Source: Flavobacterium sp. SLB02 (lineage in GTDB: Bacteria; Bacteroidota; Bacteroidia; Flavobacteriales; Flavobacteriaceae). Taken from it: a stretch of 64,000 bases of DNA. Where the stretch lies: assembly GCF_009664855.1 (NCBI RefSeq), contig NZ_CP045928.1, forward strand, positions 1,617,681 through 1,681,680, read 5' to 3'. This document shows positions 1 through 8,312 of the stretch, piece after piece; position 1 is the first letter of the stretch, and every line of letters begins with the position of its first letter. Made by a program: the position numbers and the translations under genes. The notes beneath the pieces are model-generated. The model was not told the origin of the DNA. It ran no database searches and was given only the letters and a program-made list of their open reading frames with translations.

Positions 1-2212
1 AAACTTCAAACAACAATTGAGAACCGCTTTGCAAATGTTTTGTTTTGACCATTTTACCCGGAAAACCAGTAAAAACCAAACCTGCAATGACAGCAATATC
101 CCTGAATTTCCGTCTCGCCATTTCAGTCGCATTCAAACTTTTTTGCAAATCATGATGTACATATTCTGTCGAAAATAAATTGTTATCCAGAACATTCTGC
201 ATATCAATTTCCTGATCAGAAAGTAATTCGAATCCGTAATCATTATAAGCCAAAGAAAAACTAATAGGCAACAATAAACTAATTCTATAAGCCAGTAAAC
301 TTGCCAGGGCTTCATGTACAAAACGCCCTTCAAAAGGATAAAAAATAGCATGATAACCTTCTCTCGTTTTAAAAGTTTCAATCAAAAACTGATTATCTCC
401 TGGAACGATAGATTCTTTTCTTTGTCTCGCGAATAAAGGTTGTAATGCCTTTAATTCAGGCGATAAATCATCGGTATTGGCACGATACAATTCTTGCCGC
501 AACAATTCGCTCATTTGAGCCGAAAGCGCCATTCGGCCACCCATCCAGCTTACTACTTTAGATTTCTTTTTAGGATCAGCCTTTCGAACCAAAACCTGCA
601 TATTTCTTATTCGGAACAATTCGAGTTGTTTTCCTGCAAAGATAAAAGTATCGCCCGGTTTTAATTTTGAAACAAACCATTCCTCGATAGTCCCAATATA
701 ACCGCCGCTCATGAATTTTACGTTTACAACAGCATCGCCCACAATAGTTCCTATTTGCATTCGATGATGCATCGCAATTAATCTACTGTTGATTTTAAAA
801 CGTCCGTCTTCATCAACTTCTACTTTTTTATATTCATCATATGCTTGTAAACTTTGACTTCCGTTAGTGATGAAATTCAGTATCCAGTTCCAGTTTTCTT
901 CTGTAATAGCCTGATAACAAAAAGTTCCTTTTACTTCTTTAAAAATTTCGTCAGGAAGAAATCCATCCGAAACTGCTAAAGTATTAAGGTATTGTACCAA
1001 AACGTCCCAACTGTTTAAATACGGAACACGATCTTCGATGACATTCTCTTCAACTGCTTTTTTTAGTGCCGAAGCTTCGATCAATTCGATAGCATGTGTT
1101 GCCAGAAAATAAATCACACTTTCTTTTCCCGGTTGGTGTCCGCTTCGTCCGGCTCTTTGCAAAAAACGCGCAACACCTTTTGGTCCGCCAACCTGAATAA
1201 TAGTTTCTACAGGAGCAAAATCAACACCCAGATCCAGACTCGAGGTACAAACCACGACTTTTAGTTCTTCATCTCTAATAGCCTGTTCGACCCAAAGTCT
1301 TGTTTCGCGATTAATACTTCCGTGATGCATCGCCATTTCTCCGGCAAACTCAGGATATTTTTCGAGCAAACGCTGAAACCAGATTTCACAAGCCGACCGT
1401 ACATTGGTAAAAATCAAAGTCGTTTTGCTTGCTTTTATAATTTTTGCGACTTCATCAATCAAATGCAAGCCCATGTGTCCACGCCAAGGATAGGTTTCCA
1501 TTTTATCCGGAATAATCGAAATGACTTTTATTTTTTTATGAATCTGAGCCTTTACCAAAACCGAATTATGATACGCTTGTGAATCCACTCCCAATAGAAC
1601 TTCCTGTGCTTGTTGCAGATTCCCAATCGTAGCAGAGATTCCCCAAATACGCATTTTGGGCGCAATCGCTTTGAGTCGGGACAAACCAAGTTCAGTTTGT
1701 ACCCCACGTTTTGTACCTAATAATTCATGCCATTCGTCAATAACAATTGCGGTACAATTGCTAAAGATTTTATCGTAGCCTTTGGTGGCTAAAAGCAATT
1801 GCAAACTCTCTGGAGTCGTGACCAATAAATCAGGCATTTTCCCTTTTTGTTTGGCTCTCTCGCTGGCTGATGTGTCTCCGGAACGAATACCAATAGTCAT
1901 TTTTGTTCCCAAATCATTAACCACTCTTTCCGCAGCTTGTTTGATTTCAACTGAAAGAGAACGCAAAGGTGTAATCCAGATTGCTTTAAGTCCAGGTGTA
2001 TGTTTGGTTTTATAATTTGGATTGTCTTTTATGTAGTTCAAAACAATAGGGAGCCAGAGCGCGTAGGTTTTTCCGCTTCCGGTTGGAGCGTTGAGTAAGC
2101 CGTTTTTTCCTTGTAAAAAAGCAGTCCAGGTCTGAGTCTGAAACGCAAACGGTTTCCATCCCTGATTGTGAAACCAGTCATTTGCTACCGCAAAAAGTTG
2201 CTCTCTGTTCAT
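1..2212 (-). CDS. Ligase-associated DEXH-box helicase (Lhr-like), C-terminus cut by window edge
   Basis: Superfamily 2 helicase of the kind found with bacterial ATP-dependent ligases in DNA-damage operons. The frame reads from the ATG at 2212 (MNREQLFAVAND) to position 1 without a stop, about 737 codons. Walker A is NAPTGSGKT near residues 41-49. Downstream come the Lhr-type box DEWH (VIDEWHELLGTKRG), SATIGN (motif III), and the motif V/VI region CTSSLDLGVDF followed by QRAGRSGH. The end of the protein lies outside the window. It is the last visible gene of a minus-strand operon with a ligase and an exonuclease. In other genomes a metallophosphoesterase often follows, which would be just beyond position 1. 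Function is known by family, not shown here. Confidence 0.9.
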   Translation of the reverse strand, partial: MNREQLFAVANDWFHNQGWKPFAFQTQTWTAFLQGKNGLLNAPTGSGKTYALWLPIVLNYIKDNPNYKTKHTPGLKAIWITPLRSLSVEIKQAAERVVNDLGTKMTIGIRSGDTSASERAKQKGKMPDLLVTTPESLQLLLATKGYDKIFSNCTAIVIDEWHELLGTKRGVQTELGLSRLKAIAPKMRIWGISATIGNLQQAQEVLLGVDSQAYHNSVLVKAQIHKKIKVISIIPDKMETYPWRGHMGLHLIDEVAKIIKASKTTLIFTNVRSACEIWFQRLLEKYPEFAGEMAMHHGSINRETRLWVEQAIRDEELKVVVCTSSLDLGVDFAPVETIIQVGGPKGVARFLQRAGRSGHQPGKESVIYFLATHAIELIEASALKKAVEENVIEDRVPYLNSWDVLVQYLNTLAVSDGFLPDEIFKEVKGTFCYQAITEENWNWILNFITNGSQSLQAYDEYKKVEVDEDGRFKINSRLIAMHHRMQIGTIVGDAVVNVKFMSGGYIGTIEEWFVSKLKPGDTFIFAGKQLELFRIRNMQVLVRKADPKKKSKVVSWMGGRMALSAQMSELLRQELYRANTDDLSPELKALQPLFARQRKESIVPGDNQFLIETFKTREGYHAIFYPFEGRFVHEALASLLAYRISLLLPISFSLAYNDYGFELLSDQEIDMQNVLDNNLFSTEYVHHDLQKSLNATEMARRKFRDIAVIAGLVFTGFPGKMVKTKHLQSGSQLLFEV

Positions 2213-2515
2213 TTATTATTTTTTTAAACCCTTATTTTTTTTATCATTAAGATATTAAGGTTCATTAAGTTTTACTGTGCGAAAGAAAATTAAGTAATCG
2301 GTTTTTAAATTAAGCCCCAGCGGGACGTCATATTTATAGAAATTTATAGATTTATTAGTAGGCCCCCATAGGGGTGACATATTATGCATCAACTAAAAAA
2401 TTATATATCGCTCCTCTGGAGCTTTAAAATTATCCTATAAAAATCCGTGCCCAATCCGTGTTTTCGCTTGCGAATCGGTATCATCCGTGTGCCATTTACG
2501 GGTAATATAACAATC
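2213..2515. repeat. Intergenic region with Flavobacterium-type GC-rich repeat
   Basis: This gap of about 300 nt holds no gene. It contains two short GC-rich islands, AGCCCCAGCGGGACG near 2313 and GGCCCCCATAGGGG near 2362, each followed by an AT-rich GACATATT/GTCATATT-like phrase. A stretch of CCGTG-rich sequence (ATCCGTGCCCAATCCGTG, then ATCCGTGTGCC) lies near 2444-2500. Both resemble interspersed intergenic repeats of flavobacteria. They could form short hairpins in the transcript between ligase and helicase genes. No promoter was identified. Confidence 0.45.
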
Positions 2516-4117
2516 CTATAAAATCATACTCTTCAAATCTTCAATAGAATTGGCGTCATCGATTTTTTTATCATGTCGCCATCTCAAAATCCTCGGAAAT
2601 CGTGTTGCAATGCCGCTTTTATGCCTTTTTGAAAGCGCAATTCCTTCAAAACCAATTTCGAAAACCAATTGAGGGGTTACACTTCGAACAGGACCAAATC
2701 GTTCCAGCGTATTCTTTTTAATCCAATCATCCACCATTCTAAATTCCGCATCTGTTAAACCGGAATAGGCTTTCGCAAATGTGACCAATTCACGTTTGTT
2801 ATTTTCGTTATTTTGCCATAAGGCAAAAGTATAATCGGTAAATAAATTCGAACGTCGTCCGTGACCGCGCATGGCGTAGGTGAGGACGGCATCAATCACT
2901 AAAGGTTCAATTTTCCATTTCCACCAATCGCCTTTTTTTCTTCCTACGAGGTAAGGCGAATCTTTTCGTTTGATCATCAAACCCTCGCTTTTCATTTCGC
3001 GGGAACGCAATCTTTCTTCTGTCAATTCTTCCCAGGTTGAAAATTTCACCCTTTCTGAAAGTTGCAGCGGAATATCATGGTGTTTGATATCTTCATACAA
3101 TTTCTCCAATACTATACGTCTTTCTTCAAAAGGAAGATTCCGAATATCCTGACCTTTCCATTCTAATAAATCGTAGGCTTTTATAATTACAGGGGATTTT
3201 TTAAGGATCGCAGCCGAAACTGTTTTTCGTCCAATTCGCGTTTGCAGATCATTAAAAGTTCCAATTTCGTTTTCTATGTACGGAAGAATTTCTCCGTCGA
3301 TAACTGTTCCGTCAGGAATAATTCCGATGAAAGAAGCGAACTCAGGATATTTATCGGTTACCAATTCTTCTCCGCGGCTCCAGATAAAAATTTCATTATC
3401 ACGAATAATAGTTTGAGACCGAATTCCGTCCCATTTGTGCTCCGCGCTCCAATCGTTAGGATCTCCAAGATTGCAGGGTTCGCCTTCGATAGGATAAGCC
3501 AGGTAAAACGGAAAAGGTTTCGATAAATAATCGCTGTTTTGTTCGTCTAAAATTAATTCCTGAAACGTAATTGTATTCGGATTCCAGTCGCCCATTAATT
3601 TATGTGCCAGGGAATCTTCATCAATGTTTTCGGCTTTAGAAAGTGCGCGGGTCATTAATTTTTGGCTTACGCCGATTCTGAAACTTCCGGTAATTAATTT
3701 AGTGAAAACAAAACGTTCATAATAATTGAGTGCCAGCCAGTTTTTGTGCAGATATTCTTTTTTTTCGATATCTGTTTTCTTTTTCAGGGCAATAATTTCC
3801 TGAAGATATTCGGTTAAACTTTTATCAGAATGTTCTTTTGTAGTGGGAATCACCAGTGCAATGGTTTCGGCAAGATCACCCACAATATGGTAACTTTCCT
3901 CAAACAGCCAAAGCGGAATATTAGCCAGTTCATTTGCCCATAATCGCAATAAAGTGGTATTTACAGGCCTTGGCGGACGACGATGCGAAAGAATGGCAAT
4001 CGTCCAGACTTTATCTTCATTACTGGCATTGATGAAATATTTGGTCAAAGCATCCACTTTTACCGAAGTTTTATTAGAACTGTCAAGCGCTTTTATTAGT
4101 TCGGCAAAGTTTTTCAT
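2516..4117 (-). CDS. ATP-dependent DNA ligase, ligase-associated repair operon type
   Basis: Seals nicks in DNA using ATP, probably in a repair pathway with the neighbouring exonuclease and helicase. The protein is 533 aa: an N-terminal DNA-binding region (about 1-200), an adenylation domain with motif I EHKWDGIR at 226-233 (Lys228 the predicted adenylated residue), DGEILPY (motif III), SEGLMIKRKDSPY (motif IV) and WWKWKIEPL (motif V), then an OB-fold C-terminal part. Length and motif order fit the bacterial family always found beside an MBL-fold exonuclease and an Lhr-like helicase. The 166-nt gap to the exonuclease holds a 14-bp tandem repeat. It is distinct from the essential NAD-dependent LigA. 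Confidence 0.95.
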   Translation of the reverse strand: MKNFAELIKALDSSNKTSVKVDALTKYFINASNEDKVWTIAILSHRRPPRPVNTTLLRLWANELANIPLWLFEESYHIVGDLAETIALVIPTTKEHSDKSLTEYLQEIIALKKKTDIEKKEYLHKNWLALNYYERFVFTKLITGSFRIGVSQKLMTRALSKAENIDEDSLAHKLMGDWNPNTITFQELILDEQNSDYLSKPFPFYLAYPIEGEPCNLGDPNDWSAEHKWDGIRSQTIIRDNEIFIWSRGEELVTDKYPEFASFIGIIPDGTVIDGEILPYIENEIGTFNDLQTRIGRKTVSAAILKKSPVIIKAYDLLEWKGQDIRNLPFEERRIVLEKLYEDIKHHDIPLQLSERVKFSTWEELTEERLRSREMKSEGLMIKRKDSPYLVGRKKGDWWKWKIEPLVIDAVLTYAMRGHGRRSNLFTDYTFALWQNNENNKRELVTFAKAYSGLTDAEFRMVDDWIKKNTLERFGPVRSVTPQLVFEIGFEGIALSKRHKSGIATRFPRILRWRHDKKIDDANSIEDLKSMIL

Positions 4118-4136
4118 TTTTTCTTGTTTTTTTTAA

Positions 4137-4190
4137 AGAGAGGCAAGATGCAAGAGGCAAGATGCAAGAGACAAGATGCAAGAGACAAGA
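4137..4190. repeat. 14-bp tandem repeat, about 3.8 copies
   Basis: The unit is close to GAGGCAAGATGCAA. The marker CAAGATGC/CAAGA recurs at exact 14-nt intervals (4144, 4158, 4172, 4186). The later units have A for G (GAGACAAG). It lies between the exonuclease stop and the ligase start. No coding or protein-binding role is evident. Slipped-strand variation between strains would be expected. Confidence 0.8.
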
Positions 4191-4283
4191 AACATTACTG
4201 AAGATTCAAGAGAGAAAACGAACGGATTAAAAGTATTCTCTTCCTTCTAGCTTCTTGGCTCTTTAATCTATTCTCTATATTCT

Positions 4284-5327
4284 TTATTCTATTTTCTCTG
4301 TCTCAATTTCTTCCTCAACATCTTTCTTAGAATCCATTTCCCCCAATTCTCCTTCATATTGTGTGTGAGCGGTTCTTGCATCGTAACCAATTTCCTGAAG
4401 GTATTTTGAGAATATATCCGAATATCCATGGGTGCAAATTACCTTTTCGGCTCCGGTGGCTTTAATGCTTTCGAGTAAACCTGTCCAGTCGCAATGATCG
4501 CTTAAAACAAAACCCCTGTCTACGGCACGTCGGCGTCTGGCACCGCGAAAAGTCATCCATCCGCTGGCAGAGCCTGTAACAAACGGAGTCATTTTTCTGA
4601 TCCATGTCGAGCCGTGTGCACTTGGCGGAGCAAGGACAAGGCTACCCAGTAAATCTTCTTTTTTAGTTTCTGATGTTACTCTTATTGTGGCTGGAAAATC
4701 TACCAATGGGCGCAACACTTCGGTCATATTTTCGATCGCTCCATGGGTATATATTTTTCCGATATTAGGATCCAGGTATTTTAATAAACGTTGTGCTTTT
4801 CCTAGCGAATAGCCAAAGAGAACAGACGTTTTTCCTTCGGCACGATTTTCTGCCCACCAATTATTGATATCGGTCATGACTTCGGCCTGAGGAGTCCATT
4901 TAAAAGCAGGTAATCCAAACGTGCATTCGGTTATAAACGAATTGCATTTTACCACTTCGTATGGCACAGAGATCCCGTCGTCTTCGGTTTTATAATCTCC
5001 GGTAAAAACCCATACTTCGCCTTTGTATTCTACGCGTATTTGTGCAGAACCAATAACGTGGCCGGCAGGATGCAGCGAAAATTTTACACCATTTACGATA
5101 AACGTTTCGTTCCAGTTTTTTCCGGTAACCTTGATATCGCCCAAACGGTGTCTTATGATAGGCACATTGTCATAATGTGTAATGTAATTTTTGTGTCCCC
5201 AACGCGCATGATCAGCATGTCCGTGTGTAATGATGGCGTTGGTAACCGGACGCCACGGATCGAGGTAGACATCGGCCTGCTGGCAATATATTCCTTTGTC
5301 ATTGAAAGCTAATAGTGGGACTTTCAT
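4284..5327 (-). CDS. Ligase-associated exonuclease, metallo-beta-lactamase/beta-CASP fold
   Basis: Putative metal-dependent nuclease acting on DNA ends with the adjacent ligase and helicase. The 347-aa protein carries the metal-binding signature THGHADH near residues 34-40, an HPAGHVIGSAQI segment, FTGDYKTE (metal-ligand Asp), and a late SDHCDW motif, as in the beta-CASP-like ligase-associated exonuclease family related to mRNA 3'-processing nucleases. It lacks a signal peptide and should be cytoplasmic. It starts 7 nt after the stop of the upstream 201-aa gene, so the two are almost certainly co-transcribed. The acidic C-terminal tail (EMDSKKDVEEEIETEKIE) is probably disordered. Confidence 0.92.
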   Translation of the reverse strand: MKVPLLAFNDKGIYCQQADVYLDPWRPVTNAIITHGHADHARWGHKNYITHYDNVPIIRHRLGDIKVTGKNWNETFIVNGVKFSLHPAGHVIGSAQIRVEYKGEVWVFTGDYKTEDDGISVPYEVVKCNSFITECTFGLPAFKWTPQAEVMTDINNWWAENRAEGKTSVLFGYSLGKAQRLLKYLDPNIGKIYTHGAIENMTEVLRPLVDFPATIRVTSETKKEDLLGSLVLAPPSAHGSTWIRKMTPFVTGSASGWMTFRGARRRRAVDRGFVLSDHCDWTGLLESIKATGAEKVICTHGYSDIFSKYLQEIGYDARTAHTQYEGELGEMDSKKDVEEEIETEKIE

Positions 5328-5334
5328 AACCTGA

Positions 5335-5940
5335 TTAAGCTATTTGAGCAATTCTTGCACTTTTATACAAGGGATAGGTATGCATAAAATCAGATACGCC
5401 ATCTTTCATAGTCTCGAAAGATTTTCCGTAAAAATACAATGCAGTAGTAGCATTTCCTTTCCAATGTCTTTCCTGAGACGTACTGGTTAATTTCGAAATT
5501 TCTGACTGTACGAAATCAACATTATAATCTTCGTGATTTTTTTCGTGATTATTTTCTCCATCAAAATAAATGGCGATTCCTTCATTTTTACCAAACGGAA
5601 TTTCCTGATGTGTTTTTTCGATTATAATTTTTGATCCTTTTGGAGCGCCGCAAATTTCGACAAAATTGATTATGTCGTTTAAAACTGCTGTGCTAATCTC
5701 ATTTTTATGAAATTTTACATGAATATCACAAAAGATGATTTCTCCGGGCTCTTCTTTAAGTATTCCGCCACCGGAAATTTCACCATAATTATTGTCCGTC
5801 AAGAAATCATGTAAAGGCAACATATAAAGGTTTCTTCGGTCTAATGGTGAGACTTTATCATTAATCTGAATTACAATATCGTACGGATTTTGAATAGATT
5901 CGTCGCTTTCGAATAAATTGGATATAAATTGTAGTAACAT
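5335..5940 (-). CDS. Uncharacterised 201-aa protein, first gene of the ligase/exonuclease operon
   Basis: I do not recognise a family. The protein is soluble, has no signal peptide or membrane segment, and is rich in acidic and aromatic residues. It has a Gly-rich turn (EISGGGILKEEPGE) and a segment LPLHDFLTDNNYGEI that may be a short folded core. It is the promoter-proximal gene of the minus-strand repair operon: a TAACTTTG -7 element lies 35-42 nt upstream of the ATG, and the exonuclease ATG follows 7 nt after its stop. That position suggests an accessory role in repair, or chance co-transcription; nothing in the sequence settles it. Confidence 0.8.
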   Translation of the reverse strand: MLLQFISNLFESDESIQNPYDIVIQINDKVSPLDRRNLYMLPLHDFLTDNNYGEISGGGILKEEPGEIIFCDIHVKFHKNEISTAVLNDIINFVEICGAPKGSKIIIEKTHQEIPFGKNEGIAIYFDGENNHEKNHEDYNVDFVQSEISKLTSTSQERHWKGNATTALYFYGKSFETMKDGVSDFMHTYPLYKSARIAQIA

Positions 5941-5974
5941 AGCAATTAAGGTGTTAGTGATAAAATAATATACT

Positions 5975-5982
5975 CAAAGTTA
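5975..5982 (-). promoter_or_regulatory. -7 element (TAACTTTG) for the ligase-associated operon
   Basis: The minus strand reads TAACTTTG, matching the Bacteroidota -7 consensus TAnnTTTG. It would start transcription about 28 nt upstream of the ATG at 5940. I did not assign a -33 element. Confidence 0.55.
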
Positions 5983-6153
5983 CAAACTGAGGTGAGTTGA
6001 GATTTTATACTTTTTTCCGTAAATGTTACATGATTTCTAATGGGAATAGAGAATAAAGAATATATAGTATCGAATTATACTTTGCAACCTGCTAATGATT
6101 TAAACACAAGGATGTAAGGAATTTTAGTTTTATACAAAATAGTCACAATCATT

Positions 6154-6265
6154 GTCATTCCGAGGAACGAGGAATCTTCGAAAGTAACTCCGTTTCAGCA
6201 AGTCAATCTTTGTCGAGCTTCTGACGGGGATTTCTCTCCCGAAACTTCGGGATCGAAATGACAAA
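6154..6265. repeat. GTCATTCCGAGG...CGAAATGACAAA interspersed repeat, copy 1
   Basis: An imperfect inverted repeat of about 112 nt. It begins GTCATTCCGAGGAACGAGG and ends TCGAAATGACAAA, with an internal palindrome CCCGAAACTTCGGG near 6239. Related copies lie at about 18361-18465, 28394-28516 and 37122-37225. All are in intergenic DNA. It is a mobile or hairpin-forming intergenic family, not a gene. Confidence 0.75.
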
Positions 6266-6279
6266 AATGCGCAGGGCAA

Positions 6280-6436
6280 TGACAAACTTTGTGATAAAAC
6301 AATATTATAAAAATGATTGCTCTAGCCCCGATAGAATTGGAAATCCTTTTGTAGTGGTGTTCGCTACAAAAGATTGTAACGGATTGCTTCGCCAGTTCGT
6401 ATTTTCAGGCTCGGGTGCGGGGATTAACTCCTGAAG
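6280..6436. repeat. Composite AGCCCCGATAG repeat, copy 1
   Basis: This stretch matches 22067-22226 in order. Shared blocks are GACAAACTTTGTGATAAA, ATTGC(C/T)CTAGCC(C/T)CGATAGAA, AAATCCTTTTG, GATTGTAACG-AT-TGCTTCGCCA (split here), and CTCGGGTGCGG then CTCCTGAA. It sits directly after the preceding repeat in both places. The order of blocks is the same, which points to spread as a unit. It fills the gap upstream of the CheY gene's stop and holds no gene. Confidence 0.75.
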
Positions 6437-6455
6437 AATATTCTAATAAAAACAA

Positions 6456-6833
6456 TTACAATATACCATCAAGGGTACTAACCAGTTCTTGAAAATTATT
6501 AGGCTTTGTAAATATTTGTACCGAACTAAATTCGTTCGTTAGCTTTTTTAAAGTTTCATGTGAATGCGATGAATACACCACCACCTGAATTTTACTAAGT
6601 TCAGGAATGTTTCTTAGTTCCTGTATAAATTCGGCTCCGCTTAGATAAGGCATTTGCATATCCAGAAATATAAAGTCAGGTAAAACTGTTGCTGCTTTTA
6701 GATTATTTAATGCTTCGAGAGAATTATTGGAGATTGTAGTGAGTATATTTTTGTTTAATGAAGCAATCGCAGCGATAAAAAGTTCGCAGTCATCTTCGTC
6801 ATCATCTACTAATAAAATTACTGTATTTTTCAT
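6456..6833 (-). CDS. Stand-alone CheY-like response regulator
   Basis: A single receiver domain of 125 aa with no output domain. The acidic pocket is DDDEDD at 10-15, the phosphoacceptor is Asp58 in FIFLDMQMP, and the switch Thr/Ser and Lys lie in VVYSSHS and FTKPN. It follows the sensor kinase gene by 71 nt on the same strand, so it probably competes for or relays phosphate from that kinase. The short form resembles Rcp1-type regulators. Its partner kinase is inferred from position only. Confidence 0.88.
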   Translation of the reverse strand: MKNTVILLVDDDEDDCELFIAAIASLNKNILTTISNNSLEALNNLKAATVLPDFIFLDMQMPYLSGAEFIQELRNIPELSKIQVVVYSSHSHETLKKLTNEFSSVQIFTKPNNFQELVSTLDGIL

Positions 6834-6904
6834 TCCATGAAATTATTTTAAAATCCGGACTTGAAGGTTATATAATTTTCGAGTGATGTTACATAATATG
6901 AATG

Positions 6905-8239
6905 TTAATCTTCAACAAGACAAATCTCAAAAGTAGTTTTACTCTCTTCGTTATTATGCGAGATATAACCACCATGGGCTTCGATAATATTTTTAGATAA
7001 CGTCAGGCCAATTCCTGCGCCTTCTTGTCTTGTGGTAAAGAAAGGCAGGAATATTTTGTTTTCTATTTCTTTTTCTATTCCGTTTCCGGTGTCGGTTATT
7101 TTAATGAAGATTCGGTTTTCTTTGGCTTCCGCCGAAATTATAATCTGCTTTTGTGAAGCATCTTTTAGCGCATAAAAACTATTGGTTAGCAGATTAATTA
7201 ATACCTGTTCTATTTGTTGAGAATCTACGTTTATGAATCGTTTGAAAGTAATATGGTTAACGACTTCTATATTTTTTTCTTTAAACAAAGGATTCATAAC
7301 CTGAAGGCAGTTATCGATCAAATGCTGCAGTTCTATTTTTTCTTTTTTAGGAGAAGGCAGCATGGCGAGTTTTCGATAGCCTTCGACAAACTTTTGCAAA
7401 TGGTCACTTCGCCTTAACATAGTGCTTACGCTGTTTTTTACATCTTCAAGATCTTCATCTGACATTGAATCCTGCTCAACCAAATCCTGTAAATTCTGGC
7501 AAATAGAACGAATAGGGGTAATGGAGTTTAAGAGTTCATGCGAGATTACTTTCATCAAATTGACCCAGGCTTCTTTCTCTTTTTTCTCTACCACATTCTG
7601 GATTGAGTCTAATAAAACAATAAAATAATCCAATTCGAAAATCTCGGTTCTCGAAGCCTGCAAAACAAAGGTTTGATTGCTTTGTCCATTAACACTAATT
7701 TCTATAGATGTTTTTATTTCCTGAAAATTATCTTGTTCGATAATCTCGCATAAGGCTGGTAATTGGTTTTTAAGGTATTTCCATTTGGATACTTTTGGAA
7801 CATTAAAATGTGTCGAAAAGTAGTTATTCATTAAAAAAATATTCCAATCGTTATCCTGCTTTTGCAGAATTATAATTCCGGTTTCAATATTGTTAAGAAT
7901 AGAGCGGTAAATAATATCTTTCGAAATCTGCTCATTTTCTTTGGCTTTCAATGAGCTGTACAAACGAAATAGATCTGTATAATTATCATTTAATTTATGT
8001 TTTGAAAAATCGGAACTAAAATCATTTTGTAAAATTGAAGCGATTGTTTTATTGTAAATCAAAACAAAATTGCGAACATAAAAATACATTTCCCTGATTA
8101 ACAGAAAAACAATAAAAAGTCCGAATACGCCTGTAAACAAAAGTTCTTTTTTAAAGAAGAAAATAGAAACTTCGATCGCTGCGACAATTATAATTAATCT
8201 CAGAAATAGTAGTTTGTATGTTTGTAAGGATCGTAACAT
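6905..8239 (-). CDS. Membrane sensor histidine kinase, NtrY/NtrB-like
   Basis: A 444-aa kinase. Two membrane segments lie at about 12-29 and 34-49 with almost no periplasmic loop, so it may sense within or near the membrane. A PAS-like region covers about 105-215. The dimerisation box is VISHELLNSITPIRS with His234. The ATPase lid motifs are LINLLTNSFYAL (N box), KITDTGNGIE (G1) and GAGIGLTLSKNIIEAHGG (G2). It lies 73 nt downstream of the NtrC-type activator and upstream of the CheY gene, so the three form one signalling operon. The likely output is the sigma-54 activator, and through it the divergent ABC exporter. Confidence 0.92.
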   Translation of the reverse strand: MLRSLQTYKLLFLRLIIIVAAIEVSIFFFKKELLFTGVFGLFIVFLLIREMYFYVRNFVLIYNKTIASILQNDFSSDFSKHKLNDNYTDLFRLYSSLKAKENEQISKDIIYRSILNNIETGIIILQKQDNDWNIFLMNNYFSTHFNVPKVSKWKYLKNQLPALCEIIEQDNFQEIKTSIEISVNGQSNQTFVLQASRTEIFELDYFIVLLDSIQNVVEKKEKEAWVNLMKVISHELLNSITPIRSICQNLQDLVEQDSMSDEDLEDVKNSVSTMLRRSDHLQKFVEGYRKLAMLPSPKKEKIELQHLIDNCLQVMNPLFKEKNIEVVNHITFKRFINVDSQQIEQVLINLLTNSFYALKDASQKQIIISAEAKENRIFIKITDTGNGIEKEIENKIFLPFFTTRQEGAGIGLTLSKNIIEAHGGYISHNNEESKTTFEICLVED

Positions 8240-8312
8240 ATTTTAAGAATTAAAAATTGAGAATTCAGAACTAAAAGTTTTTGACATTATAATTTTTCTC
8301 TTTGACATGTGA

